A DNA stretch of 64,000 nt from Bradyrhizobium cosmicum (GTDB taxonomy: Bacteria > Pseudomonadota > Alphaproteobacteria > Rhizobiales > Xanthobacteraceae). The DNA lies in NCBI RefSeq assembly GCF_007290395.2, contig NZ_CP041656.2:1426001-1490000 (forward strand), given 5' to 3'. This document shows, one piece after another, positions 30,364-39,338 of the stretch. The number at the start of each line of letters is the position of its first letter. Within the stretch, counting starts at the first letter, position 1. The notes beneath the pieces are model-generated. The model was not told the origin of the DNA and ran no database searches. It saw only the letters and a list, made by a program, of their open reading frames with translations. The translations under genes and the position numbers were made by a program.

Positions 30364-33300
30364 ATGGGAATTGTTCGCTTCGCGCTCCGGCTTCCGCACA
30401 CATTCTATGTGCTTGCGGCGCTGATCCTGTTCCTCGGCGGCATCGCGATCCGCTCGATGCCGACGGATATTTTTCCAGAGATCCGGATCCCCGTCGTCAC
30501 GGTCATCTGGAGCTACACCGGCCTTTCCACGCCGGAGATGGAGCAGCGCGTCAGCACCTACAGCCAGTATTCGATCAGCGCCAATGTCAGCGGCATCAAG
30601 AATATCGAAGCCCAGACGCTCAACGGCCTGTCGGTTCAGAAGATCTACTTCCAGCCGGACGTCAATCTCGATCTTGCGATCTCGCAGATCGTCTCGGCCA
30701 CCAACGCCATCCGCGCCCTGATGCCGCCGGGTATCCAGCCGCCGATCATCGTGCAGTTCAACGCCTCGAGCGTGCCGGTGCTCCAGCTCAGTCTCGAATC
30801 GAACAGCCTGAACGAGCAGCAGCTCTACGATTTCGGCATCTACCGCGTCCGCCAGCAACTGGCTCCCGTTCCGGGCGTGACGTTGCCCACGCCTGCTGGC
30901 GGCAAATACCGCCAGATCATGGTCGATCTCGATCCGAACAAGCTGCTGTCGCGCGGATTGACGCCGCTCGATATCGTCAATGCGGTGAACACGCAGAATC
31001 TGACGCTGCCGACCGGCACGACCAAGATCGGCGACACCCAGTACACCGTTCGAACCAATGCGACGCCGGCCACGATCCAGGATCTCAACATGATCCCGGT
31101 CAAGTTCGTGAACGGGGCCACGATCTTCCTGAAGGACGTCGCCCAGGTCCGCGACGGCGCCCAGGTCCAGCAGAACATCGTGCGCGAGGACGGCCACCGC
31201 GCCGTCCTGCTCAGCGTCATCAAGAACGGAAACGCATCCACGCTCGCCGTCGTCAATGGCGTGAAGGCTGCCTTGACGTCGATCCGCGCGTCGGCTCCGG
31301 CGGGGCTGAAGGTCAACGAGCTGTTCGACCAGTCGATATTCGTCACCCACTCGGTCGATGGCGTGCTGCGCGAAGGCGCGATCGCGGCCGGGCTCACGGC
31401 GCTGATGATCCTGGTGTTTCTGGGGTCATGGCGATCGACGCTGGTTGTCCTGATCTCGATCCCGCTGGCAATGCTGTCCTCGCTGATCGTTCTGTATTTC
31501 CTCGGCGAGACCCTCAACACGATGACACTCGGCGGGCTTGCCCTCGCGGTCGGTATCCTTGTCGACGATTCGACGGTGACGATCGAGAACACGCACCGGC
31601 TCTGGACCGAGGAAGGCATGCCGTTGTCGGAAGCGACCCTGCACGGAGCCGCTGAGATCGCGGTGCCGACGCTGGTCTCGACGCTCGCGATCAGCTGCGT
31701 GTTCACCTCGGTCGTGTTTCTGGAGGGCCCGGCCAAGTACCTCTTCACGCCACTCGGCCTCGCCGTGGTGTTCGCAATGCTGGCGTCCTACGGGCTGTCG
31801 CGGACGCTCACGCCGATCACCATCGGCCTGCTGCTGAAAGGCGAGCGGCGCCATGGCGAGGGCGAGCGGCCGTCGAACATATTCGCGCGCGCCTCTGCGG
31901 CGTTCGAGCGCGGCTTCGAGCGCCTGCGCGACGGATATTCGGATCTCCTCGACAGACTGCTACGACATCGCGTCATCGTTCCCGTCGTCGCCACGCTGGT
32001 GCTGGCACTCGGTGCCACCATGTTCGCCTATGTCGGAAGGGACTTCTATCCCCTCATCGACGGAGGCCAGATCCAGCTGCACGTTCGCGCGCCCGCGGGC
32101 ACGCGGATCGAGCGGACGGAAGCGATTTTCCAGGCGGTCGAGGACAAGATCCGCGAAGTCATTCCGGAGCGCGACCGGGCGCTGATCGTCGACAATATCG
32201 GCCTGCCGGCGCGTGCCTACAATCTCGCATTCACGGACGGCTCGACCATCGGGGTGAACGACGGCGTCATCCTGGTGTCGTTGAAGGACGGGCATAAGCC
32301 GACTGCGGATTACGTCAAGAAGCTGCGGCAGGTGCTTCCATCGGCATTCCCGGAGGACACCTTCTATTTCCAGGCGGCGGATATCGTCACGCAGATCCTG
32401 AATTTTGGACTTCCGGCGCAGGTCGATGTCCGCACGGTCGGTTACGGCAACAACAACCTCGCCGTCGCCAAGGAACTGCAGAAGAGCCTCGCGGCGATCC
32501 CCGGCGTCGTTGATGCGCATCTGCAGCAGGAGGTGGATGCTCCCGCGTTCTACGCCGACATCGACCGCACCCGCGCCGCGCAACTGGGCCTCAATGCCAG
32601 CACGGTGGCGACCAATATCAATGTCAGCCTCAGCTCGTCGGCGCAGGTCTCGCCGAATTTCTGGACGGATCCAACGTCGGGTATCCCCTATTACCTGGCG
32701 GTACAAACACCGGAATACAGGGCCAATTCGCTGAACGCCCTGGGAAACACTCCGGTGTCGGCCTCCCTTGCCGCAAGCGGCCAGACGGTGCCCGGACTGC
32801 TCAGCAATGTCGCCACCTTCAAGCGGGGCACCGTTCCCACCAATTCCAACCAGGCCAATGTCCAGCCGGTGTACGACGTCTATGCGAGCGTGCAGGGTCG
32901 CGATCTCGGCAGTGTCGCGGCCGACATCGAGAAGGTGACGTCCACCCTGCAGAAGCAGCTGCAACCGGGCAATTCGATTCAAGTCCTGGGACAGATCCAG
33001 AGCATGCATCAGTCGTTCCGTGATCTCGGGATCGGGCTGCTGTTCGCAGCCATCCTGGTTTACCTGCTGATGGTCGTGAACTACCAGAACTTCGGCGATC
33101 CCTTTGTCGTCATCATGGCGCTCCCGGCGACATTCTGCGGCATCGTGACGATGCTTTTCATCACCGGAACGACGCTGAACGTGCCATCGCTGATGGGAGC
33201 CATCATGGCGATCGGCGTTGCCTCGGCAAATTCCATCCTGCTCGTGACCTTCGCGCGCGACGAGCAGTTGAAGGGACACTCGGCGTTCCAGGCGGCACTC

Positions 33301-33546
33301 AGCGCCGGCCGGACGAGGATCAGGCCTGTGCTGATGACTGCGGCCGCGATGATCGTGGGCATGATCCCGATGGCGATCGGCGGGCCGGGCGAGGAGCAGA
33401 ATGCCGCGCTCGCGCGGGCGGTCATCGGCGGCCTGCTGTTCGCAACCCCGACCACCTTGCTGATCGTGCCTTATCTCTTCGCCATGCTGCGCAAGGGCAA
33501 TGACGGCAAGCCTCACCACGGCGTATTCGAGGAGCAACCGGAATGA
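30364..33546 (+). CDS. RND efflux transporter, inner membrane subunit (first system)
   Basis: This 1060-residue protein has the AcrB/HAE1-like layout: TM1 near residues 12-32, a large periplasmic loop, the TM4 aspartate pair in GILVDDSTVTIEN, a central helix cluster, a second periplasmic loop and TM8-12. In TM10 the position equivalent to the AcrB relay lysine reads SANSILLVTFARD rather than the usual AKN, so the relay lysine appears to be absent. Some HAE1-type pumps share this. It forms an operon with the membrane fusion protein gene (four-base overlap) and lacks an outer-membrane channel gene. The substrate cannot be inferred. Confidence 0.93.
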   Translation: MGIVRFALRLPHTFYVLAALILFLGGIAIRSMPTDIFPEIRIPVVTVIWSYTGLSTPEMEQRVSTYSQYSISANVSGIKNIEAQTLNGLSVQKIYFQPDVNLDLAISQIVSATNAIRALMPPGIQPPIIVQFNASSVPVLQLSLESNSLNEQQLYDFGIYRVRQQLAPVPGVTLPTPAGGKYRQIMVDLDPNKLLSRGLTPLDIVNAVNTQNLTLPTGTTKIGDTQYTVRTNATPATIQDLNMIPVKFVNGATIFLKDVAQVRDGAQVQQNIVREDGHRAVLLSVIKNGNASTLAVVNGVKAALTSIRASAPAGLKVNELFDQSIFVTHSVDGVLREGAIAAGLTALMILVFLGSWRSTLVVLISIPLAMLSSLIVLYFLGETLNTMTLGGLALAVGILVDDSTVTIENTHRLWTEEGMPLSEATLHGAAEIAVPTLVSTLAISCVFTSVVFLEGPAKYLFTPLGLAVVFAMLASYGLSRTLTPITIGLLLKGERRHGEGERPSNIFARASAAFERGFERLRDGYSDLLDRLLRHRVIVPVVATLVLALGATMFAYVGRDFYPLIDGGQIQLHVRAPAGTRIERTEAIFQAVEDKIREVIPERDRALIVDNIGLPARAYNLAFTDGSTIGVNDGVILVSLKDGHKPTADYVKKLRQVLPSAFPEDTFYFQAADIVTQILNFGLPAQVDVRTVGYGNNNLAVAKELQKSLAAIPGVVDAHLQQEVDAPAFYADIDRTRAAQLGLNASTVATNINVSLSSSAQVSPNFWTDPTSGIPYYLAVQTPEYRANSLNALGNTPVSASLAASGQTVPGLLSNVATFKRGTVPTNSNQANVQPVYDVYASVQGRDLGSVAADIEKVTSTLQKQLQPGNSIQVLGQIQSMHQSFRDLGIGLLFAAILVYLLMVVNYQNFGDPFVVIMALPATFCGIVTMLFITGTTLNVPSLMGAIMAIGVASANSILLVTFARDEQLKGHSAFQAALSAGRTRIRPVLMTAAAMIVGMIPMAIGGPGEEQNAALARAVIGGLLFATPTTLLIVPYLFAMLRKGNDGKPHHGVFEEQPE

Positions 33547-34814
33547 GTGACGTTCGCGCAAGGACCGATGACGAGGGGGCGAGAGACCGCCCCCGGGCAG
33601 AAAGCCTCCGGGTCGTGGAGCTGCCGGGCAAGGGCGCGCGATCCGGGCGCCGTCACGGCGGTGCGCTGCTCGGAGGAGGCGTGCTCCTGCTGCTTGCGGG
33701 CGGTCTCGGCATTGGCGGCTGGCGGCACTATGAGGCTGCGCGTGACGTGGCCGCGGTGGCAGAACAGCTCCGAACCAACGTTCCCGAAGTTCGGGTGGCG
33801 ACGGTCCGGCCCAGCGGCGACATCATGAAGGTGAGCTTGCCGGCGACGACGACTGCGTTCGAGGCGGCCAACATCTTCGCGCGGACCAGCGGCTATATCG
33901 AAAAGCGCCACGTCGATATCGGCGATCGGGTCAAGAAGGGCGACCTCCTCGCGGAAATCACCGCGCCCGAACTGGACCAGCAGATCGCGCAGGCCCAGGC
34001 GACACTGGCGCAGGATCAGGCGGCGCTTCAGCAGGCGCAGGCGAGCCGGGAACTGGCCGACGTCACCAATTCGCGCGACAGCAATCTCGTCAAGCAAGGC
34101 TGGCTGACGGCACAACAGGGCGACAACGATCGTCTCACCCTGCGCGCGCAGCAGGGTGCGGTGGGCGTCGCGCAGTCGAACATCACGGCGCAGGAAGCGC
34201 AGATTCGCGTCCTCCAGCAGGAGAAGGCGTATCAGCGTGTGGTGGCGCCGTTCGACGGCGTGGTCACGCAGCGCAACGTGGACAATGGCAGCCTGGTGCA
34301 AGCCGGATCGACCTTCATGTTCACGCTGATGCATTCCAACGTGATCCGAACCCAGGTCTTCGTGCCGCAGGATGAGGCCTTCGGCGTTGGACCCGGCGTC
34401 GATGCGGAGATCCGCGTCCCCGAGATCCCGGGACGGACGTTTGCGGGCAAGGTCACGCGGATCGCAACCGCGCTGCAGCCTGGGAGCCGGACGCTGCTGA
34501 CCGAGATCGACGTGCCCAACCCCGATGGCCAGCTCAGTCCGGGCATCTATTGCACGGTCGAATTATCGATCCCGCGCAGGACGCCGTCCATGACCATTCC
34601 CTCCGACGCACTCGTTTTCGATCAGAACGGTCTTCATGTCGCGGTCGTGCGGAACGGCACGGTTCATCTGCAGCAGGTCTCGATCTTCAGAGACTTGGGC
34701 ACCACGGTGGAGGTGCGAGACGGTGTTCATCCAGGCGATCAGGTCGTGCTCAATCCTGCGGTCGATCTGGCTGAAGGCAGCAAGGTCACCGCTCGCAAGG
34801 CCGAAGTGAGCTAG
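33543..34814 (+). CDS. RND efflux periplasmic adaptor (membrane fusion protein, first system)
   Basis: The 423-residue adaptor has one N-terminal membrane segment (about residues 37-58, GGALLGGGVLLLLAGGLGIG). A lipoyl-type half-motif with GYIEKRHVDIGDRVKKGDLL comes next, then a coiled-coil hairpin rich in Gln/Ala (IAQAQATLAQDQAALQQAQA) and the second lipoyl half with VVAPFDGVVTQRNVDNG, followed by the barrel and membrane-proximal domains. Coupled to the RND gene by ATGA. With 9 bases before the low-complexity secreted protein gene, all three probably form one operon. A TolC partner must be encoded elsewhere. Confidence 0.92.
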   Translation: MSDVRARTDDEGARDRPRAESLRVVELPGKGARSGRRHGGALLGGGVLLLLAGGLGIGGWRHYEAARDVAAVAEQLRTNVPEVRVATVRPSGDIMKVSLPATTTAFEAANIFARTSGYIEKRHVDIGDRVKKGDLLAEITAPELDQQIAQAQATLAQDQAALQQAQASRELADVTNSRDSNLVKQGWLTAQQGDNDRLTLRAQQGAVGVAQSNITAQEAQIRVLQQEKAYQRVVAPFDGVVTQRNVDNGSLVQAGSTFMFTLMHSNVIRTQVFVPQDEAFGVGPGVDAEIRVPEIPGRTFAGKVTRIATALQPGSRTLLTEIDVPNPDGQLSPGIYCTVELSIPRRTPSMTIPSDALVFDQNGLHVAVVRNGTVHLQQVSIFRDLGTTVEVRDGVHPGDQVVLNPAVDLAEGSKVTARKAEVS

Positions 34815-34823
34815 GGCGCCGAG

Positions 34824-35525
34824 ATGATGCGGATTGCAGTCGCAACGGTGATGGCTCTGCTGCTCGGCGGATCTCCTGTTCAGGCACAGGTCGCAACGAC
34901 CGGCAGCACGGCAATGGATCTGCCGACGGTGCCGGGCGCGATCGTGATCTCGCCGCTCAACAGTCCGGGGCCGTTTTCCGCGAGCACCGTGTCGGGTGCT
35001 CCTGATACGACTTTGGCACCCGTTCCGCTTGCGTCGGATCCGACCACGCCAGGGACGGTGGTGGTTTGCGCGCCACCGTCGTCATCGCCAACGCCGGTAC
35101 CGGCGACCCCGACCGTATCGTCCACGGGTCTTGCGTCATCGGGCATCGCGGCTCCGATCCTGCCGGTTACGGGGCAGAACGGCAGCTCTATCGGAACGAT
35201 CTCCGCGGCTGCGCCGGCGGGAACGGGTGCGGCGGTGGCATGCAGCTCAACGCCGGGAGGACAGATGACGAGCGCTGCGTCCCTGCCGTTGTCGATTTCG
35301 CAAGTGCCTGCAAGCCCCGCGCCCGGCACGATTCCCGCGGATACCAGCGCCGCCGGCGGCACGGGCATAGACCCAAATGCCGCCGTCGTGCCCAGCCCGA
35401 ACAGCTCGGCGTGCATGGAAGGAGTTTCGATGAACCTGGCGGAGCCTGCGACGATGCTGCCTGCCAATGCCTCAGGCGCCGCGTCAACGCCGGGCGTGTC
35501 GCCGATCCTGCCGCCGGGATGCTGA
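34824..35525 (+). CDS. Exported low-complexity Pro/Thr/Ser/Ala-rich protein beside RND pump
   Basis: The 233-residue protein has a signal peptide (MMRIAVATVMALLLGGSPVQ, with a cleavage site after QA). The mature region is nearly all Ala, Ser, Thr, Pro and Gly, and includes short landmarks such as PGAIVISPLNSPGPF and VVVCAPPSSSP and a C-terminal PILPPGC. Four cysteines are scattered along it. I recognise no domain. It starts 9 bases after the adaptor and is probably co-transcribed. A second protein with the SPLN motif and the same composition stands beside the other RND operon at 50769-51308, so the association is unlikely to be random. Confidence 0.75.
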   Translation: MMRIAVATVMALLLGGSPVQAQVATTGSTAMDLPTVPGAIVISPLNSPGPFSASTVSGAPDTTLAPVPLASDPTTPGTVVVCAPPSSSPTPVPATPTVSSTGLASSGIAAPILPVTGQNGSSIGTISAAAPAGTGAAVACSSTPGGQMTSAASLPLSISQVPASPAPGTIPADTSAAGGTGIDPNAAVVPSPNSSACMEGVSMNLAEPATMLPANASGAASTPGVSPILPPGC

Positions 35526-35565
35526 GGGGGCGGCAGGACGGACGACGCTTGCTCGCGGCGTCTGG

Positions 35566-35808
35566 TCACCGACGCCCGTATTGGCCGTGAAGATGGCTGG
35601 GGGTGAATACGGGCGCGGCGCCACCCGGACGCTCGAGACCCATCCGCCCGGCTGGCGTCAGCGCGCCACCATTCAGCACGTCGCGATCGGGGTACATCGA
35701 TGCGAAGGCTGCCGGCTCCTGGTCTGCGAAAGACCAGGCTGCTGATGCGGACGATATCGTCGCTGTCGAGATCAGCGCCGCGGCGATCATGACCTTGAAT
35801 GCACTCAT
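35566..35808 (-). CDS. Small secreted hypothetical protein
   Basis: The 80-residue product begins MSAFKVMIAAALISTATISS with a signal peptide cleaved near ASA, and the mature part contains DQEPAAFASMYPDRDVLNGG, TPAGRMGLERPGG and a C-terminal HLHGQYGRR. GGAGA seven bases before the ATG at 35808 fixes the start; the longer frame upstream to 35967 has no start signal. It is convergent with the RND operon's secreted protein gene (40 bases apart) and its promoter is divergent from the gene at 36061. The function is unknown. Confidence 0.65.
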   Translation of the reverse strand: MSAFKVMIAAALISTATISSASAAWSFADQEPAAFASMYPDRDVLNGGALTPAGRMGLERPGGAAPVFTPSHLHGQYGRR

Positions 35809-35947
35809 AGCGTTTCTCCATTGCTTGCTCTGTGCGGAGAGGCGCTTGGGCGATGATCGCTGCTCGGCTGGTGGCGTTTCCGGAATTGTTCTGATGGGAG
35901 TTATGTAGGTAGTCCGGTCGAAGAGTCGCGACGCATGTGCATCACTC

Positions 35948-35981
35948 TTGCGAGAAGATTCTGTCATGGTTGTCAGAGCGC
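35948..35981. promoter_or_regulatory. TGTCA repeat motif, copy A, in a divergent promoter region
   Basis: TTGCGAGA is followed six bases later by TGTCATGGTTGTCAG. The two TGTCA units begin nine bases apart. A copy with the same spacing lies at 51888-51921. It is about 140 bases from the minus-strand start at 35808 and about 80 bases from the plus-strand start at 36061, both secreted-protein genes. It may be an operator; the bound protein is unknown. Confidence 0.4.
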
Positions 35982-36060
35982 TCGCGAGATTGTGCGCGAC
36001 CAGAAGTGCCCGCCATTCGTTTCCGAACAGCTGATCGCGTGAACATCTGGAGTGTGAGCA

Positions 36061-36342
36061 ATGAGATTACTCCCTGTCGTTTGTGTTGCCGTCGGTATTG
36101 CGCTGTCAGGCACTGCGTCCGCCCGCGGTGGCATGGGATCGCATATGTCGATGGGTGGCGGCGGTGCGCTTGGCACGAGCGCGGCCGCGCCAGGAACGAA
36201 CTCGCTGGGGACCGCGCTTCCGTCGTCGGACGGCGGCGGTCATGCGACGAAGGGACCGTTGCTCGGCACGGATCCGACCATCGACAACGACGACGCCCGG
36301 CTCGAGAAAATGCTGGAAGGATCGGTTTGCCGCGGTTGCTGA
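36061..36342 (+). CDS. Small secreted hypothetical protein
   Basis: The 93-residue protein has a signal peptide (LLPVVCVAVGIALSGTASAR), a Gly/Met/Ser-rich middle (GGMGSHMSMGGGGALGTSAA), a DPTIDNDDARLEKML segment and a terminal CRGC. The last part resembles that of many Bradyrhizobium small exported proteins, but no role is known. The CxxC-like end could bind a metal or heme. A GGAGTGTGAGCA element precedes the ATG. It faces away from the minus-strand gene at 35808, and the shared region carries the TGTCA repeat motif described below. Confidence 0.65.
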   Translation: MRLLPVVCVAVGIALSGTASARGGMGSHMSMGGGGALGTSAAAPGTNSLGTALPSSDGGGHATKGPLLGTDPTIDNDDARLEKMLEGSVCRGC

Positions 36343-36636
36343 AGCGCGCGCATCCGCCGGCCTTGCGTGAACTACTCAGCAATACGCGCTTGGCGCGAGA
36401 CGGATCTTTCGAGTCCCCGCGGCTGTTTTTCAGATCGCACGAAATATTTCGAGAAAGCCCGAAGGGGGCAGGACGAGCCCTCCACTCGCCGGCAGGCCTG
36501 AACGTGCCTTCGCGAAATTGGCGTTGGGTTTCAGAAGATCGTTGCCGCGGCCGCCGGCTACAAGGAACGCGGGCCGCTCGACTGGGCGGGCCGTCTGGCC
36601 GGTCTGCGAGAAACTCGATCGTGGCAAGGAGAAGCG

Positions 36637-37692
36637 ATGAATCAGTCAGGCAACGTGCCACGTTCGAGACTTGGATCGTTGGTGTTGATCGCGGCCGTTC
36701 TCGGAGGCGGCGCGGCCGTGTTCGCATACACTGCAGGCTGGTTCTCGCCCGGGCGCCTGTCGCCGGAGCGGATGATCGCGGCGCTGACGCCTCCGAGCGG
36801 CGCGCCGCTCGGGCACCGGCGAAATCATGCCAAGGGGATCTGCTTCACCGGCGTCTTCGAGGCGAACGGAAACGGCGTGGAGCTCTCGAGAGCCAAGGTC
36901 TTCGAGCGAGGCTCGTATCCGGCGCTCGGCCGCTTCAATTTAGGCACCGCCGATCCGAACGCCGTGGATGCAACTGTCCGTGTGCGCGGTCTGGGTTTGC
37001 AAATTGCAGCGGCGGACGGCGAAGAGTGGCGGATGGCGCTGATCAACCCGCCGGTCTTTGCAGTGTCGACGCCGCAAGCATTTCATGACCTGCTGATCGC
37101 GTCCGGCAAGAAGGATCCGGAGGCGATGAAGATTTTCATCCAGGCAAATCCGGAATTTGCCGCCTTCGCGGACTGGGCCAAGACGGCGCCCTGGACCGCC
37201 AGCTACACGGAAGAGCCTTACCACGGGCTCAACAGTTTCATCTTCACGGACGCGAAGGGCGGCGACCACGCGGTTCGATGGTCGCTACTACCCACCGTGC
37301 AACCCGTTCCGGTTTCGCTAGCCGAGCTGGAAAAGCGCGGTCCCGATTTTCTCGAGCAGGAGATAGTGGAGCGGGTCAGGACCGCCGGTCCGCAGCGCTG
37401 GACCATGGTCACGACTGTCGCCGGTCCCGGCGATCCGACCGCGGACCCGAGCAAGGCCTGGCCCGAGGGCCGCCGTACGGTGCAGGTCGGAACGCTCGTC
37501 GTGCAGCGGATCGAACAGGAGCGGGATGGGCCCTGCCGCGACATCAACTTCGATCCGACCGTGCTGCCGCAGGGAATCCGGGTCTCGGACGATCCTTTCC
37601 CGGCTGCGCGCTCGTCGGTCTACCGTAAGTCCTACGATTTGCGTGCCGCCGAAGCCAGCGACTATCCTCGAACCGGGACCGCCAGGCCATGA
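36637..37692 (+). CDS. Exported catalase-family peroxidase
   Basis: This 351-residue protein belongs to the small catalase-related peroxidase group, with an N-terminal membrane anchor or signal (about residues 13-33, GSLVLIAAVLGGGAAVFAYTA) that places it in the periplasm. The catalase fold is visible in HAKGICFTGVFEANG (distal histidine), LGRFNLGTADPNAVDATVR, RGLGLQIAAADGEEWRMALI and the proximal heme tyrosine segment SSVYRKSYDLR near the C-terminus. It is shorter than true catalases and probably works as a peroxidase. The gene overlaps the cytochrome b561 gene by four bases, indicating that electrons for peroxide reduction come from the membrane. Confidence 0.88.
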   Translation: MNQSGNVPRSRLGSLVLIAAVLGGGAAVFAYTAGWFSPGRLSPERMIAALTPPSGAPLGHRRNHAKGICFTGVFEANGNGVELSRAKVFERGSYPALGRFNLGTADPNAVDATVRVRGLGLQIAAADGEEWRMALINPPVFAVSTPQAFHDLLIASGKKDPEAMKIFIQANPEFAAFADWAKTAPWTASYTEEPYHGLNSFIFTDAKGGDHAVRWSLLPTVQPVPVSLAELEKRGPDFLEQEIVERVRTAGPQRWTMVTTVAGPGDPTADPSKAWPEGRRTVQVGTLVVQRIEQERDGPCRDINFDPTVLPQGIRVSDDPFPAARSSVYRKSYDLRAAEASDYPRTGTARP

Positions 37693-38249
37693 GCAACGCT
37701 CCTCATCGTTTCGCCCTGATCCAGCGGCTCCTGCACTGGCTGATGGCAGCGTGCATCATCGCCATGCTCTTCATCGGCGTCGGCATGGTGTCCACCGTGG
37801 CGCAGACCTATCTGCCCCTGATCCTGATCCACAAGACGCTCGGCGTCACCCTTCTGGTTCTCGTCGTGATCAGGCTGGCTCTGCGGCTCCATTACGGCGC
37901 GCCACCATTGCCGGCTGATCTTCCGCCGGCGATGAAGCTGGGAGCGAGATTGTCGCACCTGGCCCTCTATGGCTTCATGATCGTCATGCCTTTGCTGGGG
38001 CTCGGCATGCTTTGGGCTGCGGCCTATCCAGTCGTTCTGTATGGCGGAATCCGAATTCCGGCATTGCTGCCGCAGAGCGACATCGTGCACACGCTGCTGT
38101 GGAATGCTCATTTTTACTTGGGCTTCGCGTTCTTTGCCCTCGTGCTGTTGCATCTGGCCGCCGGGCTGTTCCATGCCTTGATCCGGCGCGACGGCGTATT
38201 CGATGCGATCGCACTCCTGCCGTTGCGTGACAGGACGCCGGTGGAGTGA
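37689..38249 (+). CDS. Cytochrome b561
   Basis: The 186-residue protein has four membrane helices with histidines in the b561 pattern: LIQRLLHWLMAACIIAMLF, YLPLILIHKTLGVTLLVLV, the pair in HFYLGFAFFALVLLHLAAGL, and FHALIRRDGVFD at the end. Two b-type hemes are expected. As the partner of the upstream periplasmic peroxidase it probably feeds quinol electrons to it. This catalase-like peroxidase plus b561 pair is a recurring arrangement in proteobacteria. The start ATG overlaps the peroxidase stop. Confidence 0.9.
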   Translation: MSNAPHRFALIQRLLHWLMAACIIAMLFIGVGMVSTVAQTYLPLILIHKTLGVTLLVLVVIRLALRLHYGAPPLPADLPPAMKLGARLSHLALYGFMIVMPLLGLGMLWAAAYPVVLYGGIRIPALLPQSDIVHTLLWNAHFYLGFAFFALVLLHLAAGLFHALIRRDGVFDAIALLPLRDRTPVE

Positions 38250-38483
38250 ACGCTTCGCGCGCCGGCGCGGCGAGCGTGCGGATAAACAATATCGCTGCAT
38301 CCTGGAAAGATGGCCGGAAGCGGATCTCTGTACGCTTGCCCGCATCCATGACCGGCAGGACGGTCATATGTTCAAGAGGCAAGCCATGACGGATACGTCG
38401 AACGCGAAGGCGTCGCTCGGAAGAGCCATTCACGCGATCGTCGGGAAATGGGGCATACGGCTCACCCGGCAACGGTGGAAGTC

Positions 38484-39320
38484 ATGATAATGGAGTCGAC
38501 GTACACGAGGCACCGGGAGATCGCCTGGCGCGGCGGCCACACGAGTTCGACGTCGCGATTGGTCGCCGAGGAGAGCGCTATCGCGCTCACCTACAACGGG
38601 TCGACCCATGCGGTCATGATGGGGACGCCCGCCGATCTGGAGGATTTCGGTGTCGGCTTCAGCCTCACCGAAGGAATCATCGCCCGGGCAAGCGAGATCG
38701 CGAGCATCGAGCTGATCTCGAACGAACTCGGCATGGAAGTGCGGATGTGGCTCGATGGCGACCGTGCGGCGACCTTGGCGGCGCGCCGCCGCGCCATCAG
38801 CGGCCCGGTCGGGTGCGGGTTATGCGGCATCGAAAGCCTCGAACAGGCGTGTCGCGCGCCGTCGCGCGTCGAGGGCCCCGGCCTTGCCTTTCACGCGCGG
38901 GATCTGTTGCACGCCATGCAGGCGTTGTCTCCTCTCCAGATATTGAATCAGCACACGCGCTCCGTTCACGCGGCAGCCTTCTGGCATCCTCGCGCCGGCA
39001 TTACTCTGGTCAGGGAGGATGTCGGCCGGCACAATGCGCTCGACAAGCTCGCTGGTGCAATCGTCAGCGAGGGAAGATCGGCGAGCGATGGCGCGGTGTT
39101 GCTGACGAGCCGCGTTTCGGTCGAGATGGTGCAGAAGGCAGCGATGATCGGGGCACCGGTCATCGTGGCCGTTTCCGCGCCGACCGCGCTCGCAATCCGG
39201 ACTGCGGACGAGGCGGGGATTACGCTGCTGGCGATCGCCCGCGATGACGGATACGGCGTATTCACGCATCCGCACCGCGTTCTGCTGCCGGAAGAAACCG
39301 CGCCGCGCGCCGGCTGCTGA
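38484..39320 (+). CDS. fdhD: Formate dehydrogenase sulfurtransferase FdhD
   Basis: FdhD passes sulfur from a cysteine desulfurase to the molybdenum cofactor and is required for formate dehydrogenase activity. The roughly 278-residue product has NGSTHAVMMGTPADLEDFGV, the cysteine motif GPVGCGLCGIESL, and REDVGRHNALDKLAGAIV, all diagnostic for the family. Three candidate starts exist (38448, 38484 and 38490); GGTGGAAGTC before 38484 favours that one. The client could be the periplasmic enzyme at 22-25 kb, the FdhF/YdeP-like protein at 41772, or both. It is not in an operon with either. Confidence 0.93.
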   Translation: MIMESTYTRHREIAWRGGHTSSTSRLVAEESAIALTYNGSTHAVMMGTPADLEDFGVGFSLTEGIIARASEIASIELISNELGMEVRMWLDGDRAATLAARRRAISGPVGCGLCGIESLEQACRAPSRVEGPGLAFHARDLLHAMQALSPLQILNQHTRSVHAAAFWHPRAGITLVREDVGRHNALDKLAGAIVSEGRSASDGAVLLTSRVSVEMVQKAAMIGAPVIVAVSAPTALAIRTADEAGITLLAIARDDGYGVFTHPHRVLLPEETAPRAGC

Positions 39321-39338
39321 CGTCGCGGACCTGCGAAC

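Noticed and set aside
35937..37088. 383-codon plus-strand frame overlapping the secreted gene and the peroxidase
   Set aside because: It has no start signal or domain, is very rich in arginine, and overlaps two better-supported genes in another frame.
38389..38487. Short frame MTDTSNAKASLGRAIHAIVG just before fdhD
   Set aside because: It overlaps the fdhD start, is not a recognisable formate dehydrogenase delta subunit, and lacks a clear ribosome-binding site.
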